The notes under the pieces are model-generated. The model was not told where the DNA came from. It saw nothing but the letters and a program-made list of their open reading frames with translations, and did not search any database. The translations under genes and the position numbers were made by a program. A stretch of DNA of 40,313 nucleotides. It comes from Microvirga arabica (GTDB taxonomy: Bacteria; Pseudomonadota; Alphaproteobacteria; Rhizobiales; Beijerinckiaceae). The stretch lies in contig NZ_JAFBID010000060.1 in NCBI RefSeq assembly GCF_016811235.1, positions 1 to 40,313 of the forward strand. Direction: 5' to 3'. The stretch's first letter is position 1. Each line of letters starts with the position of its first letter. This document shows, one piece after another, positions 15,978 through 23,804 of this stretch.

Positions 15978-17381
15978 ATGCAGGTCAAGATCATGCTTCA
16001 GATCGTTGGCGACGATGGTAACATCGGTACCACGGAGGAGGTCGCAGCCCTGACGAAGGTCACCGAGGGAGCCGAAGATCTGGGCCTGTCCCTGGCCGAG
16101 AGCAAGGCCCTGCTCGCGGCCGCTCAGCAGCGGATCGTCGAGGCTCAGGTCAATGGCTGGCTCGCGAACCACTGCCACTGCAAGGTCACTGGTCGGAAGC
16201 TCCGGTGCAAGGGCAGTTACCCAGTCACCTTCCGGACCTTGTTCGGCGATGTCCAGCTGAAGAGCCCACGCTTCTACGTTCCCAAAGAGCGGCAGACCAA
16301 CGGGCCAGCGACGATCTCGCCGTTAACGCGGTTGCTCCCTGACCATATGGCGCCGGAGCGCCTGTACCTCGAGACCCGCTGGGCTTCGCTTGTCTCCTAT
16401 GCGGCCACCGCTGACCTCCTGGCCGACGTGCTTCCTGTCGGGGGTGGCGTCAACGCGACAACCATACGGCAGCATGTGCTCCGCGCCGCCGAGCGGATAG
16501 AGGCCGATCTCGCTGAGCAGCGGACCTCATTTACAGAGGGCGCAGACTCTCGCGATTGGGATAATCTGCCGACCCCTGATGGACGGATGGTCATCGGCTT
16601 GGATGGTGGCTACATCCGCGACTGGCGCGACAGAAAGCGGAACTTCGAGTTGATCGTCGGCCGATCCATGCCCGAACAGGGAGAGGCCCGCTACATCGGC
16701 TTCGTCCATGGCTATGATCGCAAGCCGCAGCGCCGCATTATCGATCATCTCAGGCGCCAAGGCTTCCAGGCCGATCAGGATCTGACTTTTATCACAGATG
16801 GCGGGGACGAGGTCCGCGCCCTTGCCGAGCGGATCAGCCCGTGCAGCGAGCACGTCCTCGACTGGTTCCACATCACCATGCGGATCACGGTCCTGCGGCA
16901 GTTCGCCCAGGGACTGGTTCATCATGACAAGGAGGCCGGGGCGCAGGCGATTGATGAGTTGCGCCGGATCAAGTGGTTCCTCTGGCACGGCAACACCTAT
17001 CGTGCTCGGGAGGCCATCAATGATCTGCTTCTTGACCTCGAAGCCCTCGACAGTCGCTATCCCAATCTGCGCAGGTTCAGGACGGCTATGCGGGAGTTCC
17101 AGGTCTACATCACCAGCAATGAGGGTAGCCTGATCAACTATGGCGAGCGCTACCGGTCTGGCGAGCGGATCTCCTCAGCCTTTGTCGAGGCGACGGTGAA
17201 TGCGGTGATCAGCAAACGTTTTGCCAAGAAGCAGCAAATGCAGTGGAGCCGACGCGGGGCTCATCTGCTCCTGCAAACGCGGACCAGGACTCTGGATGGC
17301 TCACTTCGTGCCGCATTCGAACACTGGTACCCCAGCATGATCAACGACAACAACGGGGATCACAGACGGGTAGCTGCCTGA
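15978..17381 (+). CDS. ISKra4-family transposase
   Basis: GGAGG five bases before ATG at 15978 sets the start (467 residues). Features are a helix-rich N-terminus, a cysteine/histidine segment (HCHCKVTGRKLRCKG) probably binding zinc, a VIGLDGGYIRDWRDR segment with the first catalytic Asp, FITDGGDEVRAL with the second, the HVLDWFHITMRI motif typical of this family, and a C-terminal SAFVEATVNAVISKRFAKKQ holding the Glu. No stop or frameshift is seen, so it may be active. Confidence 0.88.
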   Translation: MQVKIMLQIVGDDGNIGTTEEVAALTKVTEGAEDLGLSLAESKALLAAAQQRIVEAQVNGWLANHCHCKVTGRKLRCKGSYPVTFRTLFGDVQLKSPRFYVPKERQTNGPATISPLTRLLPDHMAPERLYLETRWASLVSYAATADLLADVLPVGGGVNATTIRQHVLRAAERIEADLAEQRTSFTEGADSRDWDNLPTPDGRMVIGLDGGYIRDWRDRKRNFELIVGRSMPEQGEARYIGFVHGYDRKPQRRIIDHLRRQGFQADQDLTFITDGGDEVRALAERISPCSEHVLDWFHITMRITVLRQFAQGLVHHDKEAGAQAIDELRRIKWFLWHGNTYRAREAINDLLLDLEALDSRYPNLRRFRTAMREFQVYITSNEGSLINYGERYRSGERISSAFVEATVNAVISKRFAKKQQMQWSRRGAHLLLQTRTRTLDGSLRAAFEHWYPSMINDNNGDHRRVAA

Positions 17382-17383
17382 TT

Positions 17384-17816
17384 GCCCCACAGAACCTCAT
17401 GCTCTCCCCATGTTGGGGTTGGAACAAGAACTGTGTCCAATGACACGCTAAGGCAGAACGGATCAGCAACCTCCCCATCGAGGCTTGAGGACTGCCCCTT
17501 TGATGTGAGGCAAGCTGATACTCACGTAGATCAGGTACCCATCTGAAGCCATTGCTTTAATTCGCTTTGTCGAGCCGATTCCGGCAACTCTACTCTCTTG
17601 CGGACGACTCTCTGAGGAGCGCACCCATTTCCATCGGTTATTCTGTCTTGAATGACGGCTCAGACACCCAGAACCGGGCCATATTCTGCCTTTGGGATGG
17701 TCTGCTGATCGACTTCTCGAGCCCCGTTCCTGCTACGTACTCCGTTAGCGTGTCATTGGACACAGTTCTTGTTCTGGCCCCAAGCTGACGCGAGCATGAG
17801 GTTCTGTGGGGCAACT
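17384..17816. repeat. Large imperfect inverted repeat next to the ISKra4 element
   Basis: 17384-17451 and 17745-17816 are inverted copies of each other: 23 bases match at the outer ends (17384-17406 with 17794-17816) and 29 match exactly further in (17423-17451 with 17745-17773). A diverged spacer of about 17 bases separates the two blocks, and weak similarity runs on inwards. The 290 bases between hold no gene. The outer part coincides with the right terminal repeat of the ISKra4 element. It is either a second IS end in opposite orientation or a fold-back/MITE-like derivative. Confidence 0.7.
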
Positions 17817-17914
17817 TGTGAGATGGTCCCCAGGAAAGCGGCTCCCAAGCACGTTCAGCCGCTATTCCAGCGAGAGCTCTGACTGTGAGGAACAGTGTTG
17901 GCCCACAACTTCTT

Positions 17915-18061
17915 ATGCTCTCCATCCAGACAGGCTGCGCCACGTCTCTTCGGCAGATTGCGGCTGCCCTCAATGAGCGGCACATCAGGACCGCACGGGG
18001 CAAAGAATGGACGGCCGCGCAGGTTGTGCGCGTGCTGGACAGGGCTGGCGCCGGGGCGTGA
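17915..18061 (+). pseudogene. Serine recombinase / resolvase C-terminal fragment
   Basis: The frame reads ATSLRQIAAALNERHIRTAR, GKEWTAAQVVRVLDRAG and then stops. This is the C-terminal helix-turn-helix region of resolvases (S-L-R-x-I-A-x-x-L-N-x-R-G-I-x-T-A-R-G-x-x-W). The catalytic domain is missing, so it is a relic of mobile-element activity. Unlike the fragment at 466-705 it comes from a small-resolvase-type tail. Confidence 0.7.
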
Positions 18062-18099
18062 GGTGGGTTGGACCTCAATCCTAGCTACGCGACTTCACG

Positions 18100-18393
18100 T
18101 TATCCATGGCCGCTCGAAAGCTGACACTCACCCTTCATGCGTTTCGCGATGGCCGACATGGCGCTGTCGAGAGAGGCGAAGGTGATACTCTCCATTCCGG
18201 CCAGTCCCGAGTTGGCATCTGCTCGGATGGTGAATAGCGACGGGGAGACTTCCGTAATGGTTCCAACAGGGCGCTGGAGGCTATCGCTCAACATCCAAGT
18301 GCCTGGTTTGAACTCCGCAGGTGTCACGACCACATCCGCGGCATCTCCTCCGTCACGACAGGATAATTCTTGCGTCGTGACATAGGCTGTCAA
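18100..18393 (-). CDS. Hypothetical protein
   Basis: 97 residues with a protein-like, beta-rich composition (DVVVTPAEFKPGTWMLSDSL, VGTITEVSPSLFTIRADANS, MESITFASLDSAMSAIAKRM). It has no signal peptide or membrane segment. The ATG has no clear ribosome site; a later start is possible. No family recognised. Confidence 0.45.
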   Translation of the reverse strand: MTAYVTTQELSCRDGGDAADVVVTPAEFKPGTWMLSDSLQRPVGTITEVSPSLFTIRADANSGLAGMESITFASLDSAMSAIAKRMKGECQLSSGHG

Positions 18394-18435
18394 GCAATGT
18401 CGGGACGGGCGCCGCGGGGTTGATGATGGGGCATG

Positions 18436-18469
18436 AAAAAGCCCCGTCGGGATTGGTCTGAACGGGGCT
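18436..18469 (-). terminator. Intrinsic terminator, minus strand
   Basis: Stem AGCCCCGT / ACGGGGCT with a 14-base loop, followed on the minus strand by TTTTT. It lies downstream of the small membrane-protein gene ending at 18549 and upstream of the hypothetical gene at 18393, fitting a stop signal for the former. Confidence 0.6.
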
Positions 18470-18548
18470 CAAGTCACGGAGGACGGTCAAGGAGACCTGT
18501 GGGGCAGACTCTCCGTAACAAAATAACTCCCAATCGCGTAGGCAGGTT

Positions 18549-18779
18549 TCACTGGCCTTCCCTGCCCTGATGAAGGTGCTCCCGAAGAACTGCATTGAGC
18601 CGAGCGATGTCGCCGTTCCGGTCACACAGGTAGACCGCCCCACTCCGCTCACTTGTGACAAAGCGGTTCTGTGCCGGACAAGTCGCAACCTCGACAGCAA
18701 CAATGCCGAACAACAAAATAACACTGTACCAGATCACGAACTTCACAAAGGCATACAGAACAAGCTCAAGGTAGCGCAT
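18549..18779 (-). CDS. Small single-span membrane protein
   Basis: 76 residues. Residues 5-32 are one long hydrophobic segment (YAFVKFVIWYSVILLFGIVA) followed by a soluble tail with two cysteines (VATCPAQNRFV, VYLCDRNGDIARLN). There is no good ribosome site before this ATG, but the composition and the terminator downstream support a gene. Role unknown. Confidence 0.45.
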   Translation of the reverse strand: MRYLELVLYAFVKFVIWYSVILLFGIVAVEVATCPAQNRFVTSERSGAVYLCDRNGDIARLNAVLREHLHQGREGQ

Positions 18780-18911
18780 TATGCGAGCCGGGGAGTATCC
18801 GACCAATCGCTCCGCAGTCCGGCACCAGCATAATACTACGGTTCGGGTACAGCACCCGAGCAAATCTCAACAGAGTATAAACGCTCTACATCCGTTCCAT
18901 GCTCATTCCGC

Positions 18912-19038
18912 ATGGCAGGGACGACCCATCTCAGGTTTGTCCTGTGCTGGGTGCCCTGTAGATGACCCCTCCTCCGCCACGGCCTCCCTGTGGCGGGGTT
19001 CCTCCCTAAACTCGGCTACCGTTCTACGGTGGCCTTTT
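18912..19038 (+). ncRNA. MmgR / alpha-r8-type small RNA (copy 2)
   Basis: A hairpin CCGCCAC / GTGGCGG (18974-18996) is followed by the unpaired GGTTCCTCCCTAAACTC and an intrinsic terminator GGCTACCGT-TCT-ACGGTGGCC plus TTTT (19014-19038). The order and the TTCCTCCCTAAACT core match copy 1 at 2745-2844, while the stems differ in sequence but keep pairing, as expected of a conserved RNA. A further hairpin (GGCAGGG ... CCCTG) lies at 18914-18959 and may mark the 5' part. No gene is present in 18780-19305 otherwise. Confidence 0.65.
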
Positions 19039-19305
19039 ACTCGCTGCCAGTTCGCGGCGCCTTTGCGCTTGTGTCGGCTCATTATTGAGGTTGCGTCATG
19101 TTCCTTTCGGTCATTCTTTCCAGCCTGCGCCAATGGCACCGTTCCCGTGAGACGGCTCGCCAGTTGGCAGCCCAGACGGATCGGGTATCTGACATTGGTC
19201 TATCCCGGGGCGACATTGATCAGGCTGCACGTCAAGGACGGTGAATGCTGCGGGAGGGTGGATCTACTTCACCCTCCCCTTTCCCAAAAAATGATCTTCC
19301 GTACG

Positions 19306-19587
19306 TCAGTGCGTCGTCGGGCGCGGATTCGCAAGCAGAGGCATCAATGCCCCCCTGAGTTCCGCCATCTGCCGTTCAGTCTCGTTGCGGGCTAGGCCTG
19401 CATTTGGATTGACCCGTTCCCGCAGCCGGGCGTTCTCGGCTGCGAGCCGGTCATTCTCAGCCAACAGGATCGCTACCTTCTCCTCGGCAATTTTCAGCCG
19501 AGCCCGAGCGTCATCCCGCTCCTGCTCCCGGATCTGGGCACGGTCGCGCCAGAGACGTGAGGCAACGGTTTCGTTGTGGTCGCTCAT
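19306..19587 (-). CDS. Small coiled-coil protein
   Basis: 93 residues. Residues 10-60 form a heptad-rich coiled coil (RARLKIAEEKVAILLAENDR, LAAENARLRERVN). AGAGGAG lies before the ATG. Downstream, on the same strand, of the degenerate receiver, 17 bases away. The function is unknown; possibly a structural or partner-binding protein. Confidence 0.65.
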   Translation of the reverse strand: MSDHNETVASRLWRDRAQIREQERDDARARLKIAEEKVAILLAENDRLAAENARLRERVNPNAGLARNETERQMAELRGALMPLLANPRPTTH

Positions 19588-19604
19588 GACCGGCTCCTCT
19601 TTGG

Positions 19605-20009
19605 TTAGGCAGCCCTAAGCATCTCGACCGGAGTGTCATCAACCGTTTCAGACAATGCCAAACCCTTCAATGTCTCAAGCACCATCATTGGGGCATGCGG
19701 CGGGACAAAGACGGCGTCCACTGAGGGACAATCAGCCTCGGGGATCTCTTCGGACAACAGGATAACCGACCGGTCCGGATTGTGCCGATGATACTCATCG
19801 GCGAGGAGCCATCCATCCACCAGCCCAGGCAGCCTTACTCCCGTCACAAGCCAATCGATTTGAGCCTGCTGCTGGCAGAGCGACAGGAGCCCTGCGTTGC
19901 CCGTTGGAACGGCCAAGACCCGAAAGCCGGCGGTCTGGAGAATGTTCTCCAGCAGCTCGCGTGTGATGGGGTCATTCTCGACGACAAGAACAGTAGCTGA
20001 GGCAAGCAT
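19605..20009 (-). CDS. Receiver-domain protein lacking the phospho-acceptor aspartate
   Basis: The 134 residues fold as a single CheY-like receiver: VLVVENDPITRELLENILQT at the N-terminus, IDWLVTGVRLPGLVDGWLLA in the middle and VILLSEE later. Where the phosphorylated Asp is expected (T-D-V-R-L-P-G) there is Gly57, and the usual Lys before Pro is replaced (FVPPHAP). It therefore cannot be phosphorylated in the normal way and may act as a pseudo-receiver binding a partner. No output domain. It is followed by the coiled-coil gene. Confidence 0.75.
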   Translation of the reverse strand: MLASATVLVVENDPITRELLENILQTAGFRVLAVPTGNAGLLSLCQQQAQIDWLVTGVRLPGLVDGWLLADEYHRHNPDRSVILLSEEIPEADCPSVDAVFVPPHAPMMVLETLKGLALSETVDDTPVEMLRAA

Positions 20010-20368
20010 TCTGGGACATCACGCATTGTGTGGGAGACGTGCCGATGTTCTGCCGGTTTGGTTAATGCTTTCTTAAATTGCCCAGCAGTTGGAGCCAGTG
20101 CGCCAAGGCGACGCGCCCCGGATTTGTCGGTTGTCACGTTCAGCAAATCAGCTCACTCTCGCCCCAGCTGCCTGTCAACGACAGCTGTCGACGAGTCCGG
20201 GGGCCGGCACGGATGTACTGCCCTCCCGGGCTCCTCGTCGGACCCGCCATAATCCGCCCTGGCGGTCAAACAGCAGCGCCGCGCTCTGGAACCCCCCACG
20301 CCTCGAGGGCAGCCTCACTCCAGCCCGGTCCCTTACAGGGTTCGTTCCGTCGAAACAGGAACTCTTGC
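20010..20368. other. Gene-free stretch
   Basis: About 360 bases between the divergent receiver and PilZ genes. No convincing frame or structure was found apart from what must be their promoters. Confidence 0.4.
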
Positions 20369-20629
20369 ATGAACCATGTAATGCCTGAGCGTCGATCGGG
20401 TGAACGGGTTCCCGCTGGCTTAGAGGGGTGGTTCGCAAGCGAAACCACCGGCGATCCGGTTGCCTGTACCGTGTGGGACTTGTCTGAGACGGGTGCGCGG
20501 CTGGTGATCCCCGCCGCAGCCGATGTCCCCTTGGAATTTCAATTAAGGATCCCGCACGAAGGAACTGTCGCCAGGGTTCGATTGCTGTGGACTGCTGGCA
20601 GCCACTACGGGGTAAAGTTTACCGATTGA
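20369..20629 (+). CDS. PilZ-domain protein
   Basis: ATG at 20369 has AGGA eight bases upstream and gives 86 residues. The protein shows PERRSGERVPAGLEGWFASE, a short R-x-x-x-R-like start, and TVWDLSETGARLVIP, close to the D/N-x-S-x-x-G motif. PilZ domains bind cyclic di-GMP, but here the first arginine motif is ERRSGER and fits only loosely, so binding is uncertain. No other domain is fused. Confidence 0.75.
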   Translation: MNHVMPERRSGERVPAGLEGWFASETTGDPVACTVWDLSETGARLVIPAAADVPLEFQLRIPHEGTVARVRLLWTAGSHYGVKFTD

Positions 20630-21033
20630 AGATCGAACCCGACCAAGTCCGAGGTTGGGAGAGGTAGAGATCTCGGGCTTGGCCGGGAGTTCGGTTGGGC
20701 GACCGGTACCCTAAGATGGGGCAACGCCACTGAATCGTTGGTGAATGCCGAGCAGCCTCTCCCACTGCGGACTCCTCAGGTTACCGTGACATCACCGGAC
20801 CAACTCCTTGCCGCGTCATTCGGCGGACGGTGATCGCTGTTTCATCACGCCTGCTGAGCCACGCTTTGCTGACTGTCATCAGAAGCCGCCGCTAGCCGAC
20901 GCATTAAAAGAGCGGCAGCGCCTCCACACTCTGAGCCTGGAAGCCGCCATTCCGCTTGTGGCCACGACCCACTGTGCGGCTGAGCGCCCTTGGGTACGGG
21001 AGATAGGCGTGGGATGCGACGGCGTTGCCGCCG
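20630..21033. other. Gene-free stretch
   Basis: About 400 bases with no supportable gene. It contains GGTTACCGTGACATCACC at 20779-20796, which also occurs at 13720-13737; its meaning is unclear. Confidence 0.4.
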
Positions 21034-21693
21034 TCAGGCCGGTACCATCTCTGGCGCATTCTCCCGGAACGGCGCGAGCTGCGCCGCGAGCGCCCGCTGG
21101 AATGCGGGCCTCGCCTCGCCGCGCGCCAGATAGGGCCCCAGCACGGGGTCGGAGGTGACGATGTCGGTGTGACGTAGGATCCTGAGCACCGTCACCATCA
21201 GCAGATCAGCGGCGGTGAACCGGTTCTCCAGCCATTCGCGGCCGTCCAGCCGCCGGGCGAGAGACGAAAGCTTCATGCGGGTGAAGGCCTCCTGGCCCGG
21301 TCGCCGCGCCTTCGCCCAATCCTCTTTCGCGTGGAACAGGTCGAGATTGGCTAGGTTGGCGACATGCGGCTCGACCGAGTTCATGGCCGCGAACAGCCAC
21401 TGCGCCACCTTGGCCCGGCCGACCGGATCACGCGGCGATAGCGCCTCGGATCTATCAGCAAGGTATTGGACGATGGCGGCGCTCTCGAACAGCACCAGAC
21501 CGTCCTCCTCAATGACGGGAACCTGCCCCCAGGGCTGGATGCTCCGGTAGGCGGGCGCGTCCTTGTCGTCCTGGCCGAGCAGCTTGGTACCGTAAGGCAT
21601 GCCGGCCTCCTCCAGCGCCCAACGGACGCGAAGGTCGCGGACTAGGCCTTGGGCGAAGTCGGGCACCCACTTGAAGGCGTAGAGTGTGATCAT
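21034..21693 (-). CDS. Glutathione S-transferase
   Basis: 219 residues. The thioredoxin-like N-terminal domain has WGQVPVIEEDGLVLFESAAI (cis-Pro and the E-S glutathione-binding pair), and the helical C-terminal domain has REWLENRFTAADLLMVTVLR with the conserved Asp cap. It conjugates or reduces with glutathione in the cytoplasm; the substrate is unknown. It is the last gene of the ArsR operon and overlaps the SRPBCC gene by four bases. Confidence 0.9.
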   Translation of the reverse strand: MITLYAFKWVPDFAQGLVRDLRVRWALEEAGMPYGTKLLGQDDKDAPAYRSIQPWGQVPVIEEDGLVLFESAAIVQYLADRSEALSPRDPVGRAKVAQWLFAAMNSVEPHVANLANLDLFHAKEDWAKARRPGQEAFTRMKLSSLARRLDGREWLENRFTAADLLMVTVLRILRHTDIVTSDPVLGPYLARGEARPAFQRALAAQLAPFRENAPEMVPA

Positions 21694-22208
21694 GAGGCGT
21701 CTCCTTGAGATCTGGCCTCAACATAGGCCTGCTGGCGATCGAGCAGCCCGCTCCAGCCGGTGATATGGCTGTTGCGGCGCTCGGGATTGGCGAAAGGCGT
21801 CTGATGGAAGGTTTGGATTGTCTGGCCATGGGCCTCGGCGAAGGTGATAGTCACGGAGGTCTCGATAGCTGCGGACGGTCCCCCGTCCCAGACGAAACTG
21901 AAGACGATCCAGCGATCCCGATCGATCTCGCGGTAGACGCCGCTCTGCCAGTTCTCGCCTCCGGTGTCGGAGAGAAAGCAGGCCCGCCACGCGCCGCCCA
22001 CGCGGAACTCATGGCTGAAGTGGGTGCAGCGGCAGCCCTTTGGTGCCCACCAGTGGGTGCGGTGGGACGCGTCCTCCCACATCCGGAACACCAGGGCGAC
22101 CGGGGCGTCGAACGCGCGCACGATCAGCAGCTCGTCGTCGCGCAAGGGCATTCCCGGGTCGCGGCTGCGCTCGGCCGCGACGCTCCGGGTGTCAGTTCTC
22201 GCGTCCAT
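21690..22208 (-). CDS. SRPBCC / AHSA1-like protein
   Basis: 172 residues with the START-like pattern of the Aha1 C-terminal family: LLIVRAFDAPVALVFRMWED, HRTHWWAPKGC, FRVGGAWRACFLSDTG, VYREIDRDRWIVFSFVWDGG and HITGWSGLLDRQQAYV. Such proteins bind a hydrophobic ligand in a deep pocket and are very often encoded next to an ArsR regulator. AAGGAG precedes the ATG, which overlaps the end of arsR by 17 bases. Confidence 0.88.
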   Translation of the reverse strand: MDARTDTRSVAAERSRDPGMPLRDDELLIVRAFDAPVALVFRMWEDASHRTHWWAPKGCRCTHFSHEFRVGGAWRACFLSDTGGENWQSGVYREIDRDRWIVFSFVWDGGPSAAIETSVTITFAEAHGQTIQTFHQTPFANPERRNSHITGWSGLLDRQQAYVEARSQGDAS

Positions 22209-22545
22209 CGGGGTCTCCTTTTGTGATCGTCGCGAGGTAGGCCTCCATCTTATCGAAGCTACCCTCCCAGAAGCGGCGGTAGGAGGCGAGCCAGCCGTCC
22301 AGGTCTTTGAGCGGTCCGGCCTCCAGCCGACACGGCCGCCACTGGGCCTCCCGACCCCGCGAGATCAGACCCGCCGCCTGCAGCACCTTGAGGTGCCGCG
22401 ACACCGCGGGCAGGCTGATGTCGAACGGCTCGGCCAACTCGTTCACGGTGGCCGCCCCGCGCGCGAGCCGGGCCAGGATCGCCCGTCGTGTGGGATCCGC
22501 GAGCGCCGACAGCGTCGTGCTCAGAGGGTCTACTGCGGGCTGCAT
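22192..22545 (-). CDS. ArsR-family transcriptional regulator
   Basis: GAGGAGGAGAG before ATG at 22545 sets the start (117 residues). The winged helix has LADPTRRAILARLARG, VNELAEPFDISLPAVSRHLK and VLQAAGLISRGREAQWRPCR. It lacks the paired cysteines of metal sensors and belongs to the group that accompanies SRPBCC genes. It is predicted to repress its own operon through the palindrome at 23591-23610. Confidence 0.9.
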   Translation of the reverse strand: MQPAVDPLSTTLSALADPTRRAILARLARGAATVNELAEPFDISLPAVSRHLKVLQAAGLISRGREAQWRPCRLEAGPLKDLDGWLASYRRFWEGSFDKMEAYLATITKGDPDGREN

Positions 22546-22802
22546 TCGCTCTCCTCCTCGACCCTGCGGTCGTCGATCGCCCGGCGACCGCCCAGCCGCT
22601 TCAGCCACGGCGTGACGTGGAAGGCGCACATGAGCAGGTACATCACGACCATTCCGTCCAGCGGCCAACCACTCCCAGGCCCGCAATGCGCCTCTGTCGG
22701 CCCACTCGCGGCTGCCCCGCTTACCAGCGCCATAGCTGCAAAGGTCGGCGCCGCGGTGAGGTTCAACCACTCCGCGGTCTCGGGCACGGAGGTTCCGTTC
22801 AC
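22530..22802 (-). CDS. Small membrane protein in the ArsR operon
   Basis: 90 residues from a GTG that overlaps the DUF899 stop (GTGA), ending 16 bases inside arsR. Two hydrophobic parts are seen: APTFAAMALVSGAAASG and MVVMYLLMCAFHVTPWL. The C-terminus is charged. No family recognised, but the tight overlaps on both sides argue for a real gene. Confidence 0.6.
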   Translation of the reverse strand: MNGTSVPETAEWLNLTAAPTFAAMALVSGAAASGPTEAHCGPGSGWPLDGMVVMYLLMCAFHVTPWLKRLGGRRAIDDRRVEEESECSPQ

Positions 22803-23548
22803 GCCTTGGCGCCCGCGCTAGCGGCCCGGAACGCCGCCTCGCCGGCCTCAGACACCGCGACCCATCTGGGATCCGGGGCGGTGTCCGGTGCGTAGCTGTC
22901 ATGCCAGTTCCACCACTTATAAGCCGGCGTCTGTGGGTATCCTTCCGGCGAGTCCTCCCAAGCCTCCTGGCGGCCGAGCGCCGTCAGGTCGAGGTAGCTC
23001 CAAACGGTGCCCATCGCCTCGTCGCCGCGATTGTTGATGAAATAGGTGCGCACCACGCGCTCGCCGTCACGGAAGAACACGTTGTGCCCGTGCCATTCGT
23101 CGACGCCGAAATCGGCATCGAAGCTGTCGGTCAAAGTGTACCAGGGCATGCTCCAGCCCATCCTGGCCTTCAACCGCGTAATATCCGGCTGCGGCGCCCG
23201 CGAGACGTAGGCCAGCGTCGTGTCGCGGGCATTCAGGTGAGCGAGGTGGCCTACTTGATCGGCGCCTAACGAGCATCCGCGGCAGGCATGCTCGGGCCAG
23301 CCGTGCACTCCGGGCTCGAAGAAGGCTCGATAGACGATGAGCTGCCGCCGGCCTTCGAACATGTCCAGCAGGCTGACTGTGCCGGATGGTCCTTCAAAGG
23401 TGTAGTCCCGCTCGACCGCCATCCAGGGCATCCGCCGCCGGTCGGCAGCGAGTGCGTCGCGGGCGCGGGTATGGGCCTTCTCCTTCACCAGAAGCTCGAG
23501 GCGTGCAGCCTCCCATTCCTGTGGCGAGACGAGCGGAGGGGTTTTCAT
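22799..23548 (-). CDS. DUF899 thioredoxin-like protein
   Basis: ATG at 23548 is preceded by AAAGGAG about ten bases upstream and gives 249 residues. DUF899 motifs are VSPQEWEAARLELLVKEKAH, RRRMPWMAVERDYTFEGP, VYRAFFEPG, the Cys pair in CRGCSLGAD, LAYVSRAPQPDITRLKARMG and DEWHGHNVFFRDGE. The fold is thioredoxin-like but its reaction is not established. It is the first gene of the operon. Confidence 0.88.
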   Translation of the reverse strand: MKTPPLVSPQEWEAARLELLVKEKAHTRARDALAADRRRMPWMAVERDYTFEGPSGTVSLLDMFEGRRQLIVYRAFFEPGVHGWPEHACRGCSLGADQVGHLAHLNARDTTLAYVSRAPQPDITRLKARMGWSMPWYTLTDSFDADFGVDEWHGHNVFFRDGERVVRTYFINNRGDEAMGTVWSYLDLTALGRQEAWEDSPEGYPQTPAYKWWNWHDSYAPDTAPDPRWVAVSEAGEAAFRAASAGAKA

Positions 23549-23590
23549 CGCAATGGCTCCTTTCACGCAGTCTGTGCCGGCGTTCGGTTT

Positions 23591-23610
23591 ATTTAACAAG
23601 TATGTTAAAT
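23591..23610. promoter_or_regulatory. Perfect 20-bp palindrome, likely ArsR operator
   Basis: ATTTAACA-AGTA-TGTTAAAT lies 43 bases before the DUF899 start, in an AT-rich patch of an otherwise GC-rich region. Its size and TTTAAC half-sites match the pattern of ArsR-family operators. The regulator three genes downstream is the obvious candidate to bind it. Confidence 0.7.
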
Positions 23611-23804
23611 ACAAACTCAGACGAGAGTCAACCCTTGACGCCTTGCGCTCGCTGTCCGCGTGAAATCCTGAAGTCACGGACCATGCTCATTATCCAGCCG
23701 GTCCCGGCCTTCAGAGCGGAACAGGTGGAACCGGTGTTGACACCGGAGACTGCGAGACAGTGAGCGGCTGCACACACGAGAGAGCCGCCCACCGCTAAAG
23801 AGTA

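Larger units (their letters stand above)
15127..17406 (+). mobile_element. ISKra4-family insertion sequence with passenger gene
   Basis: The ends are inverted repeats of about 22 bp (19 matching) at 15127-15148 and 17385-17406, with GAGCATGAGG outermost and TGTGGGGCA inside. Between them are a pRiA4b ORF-3-type gene and an ISKra4-type transposase, both plus strand. Insertion cut the binding-protein gene on the left. No clear target duplication is seen. The right end is followed by sequence that recurs inverted at 17745-17816. Confidence 0.65.
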
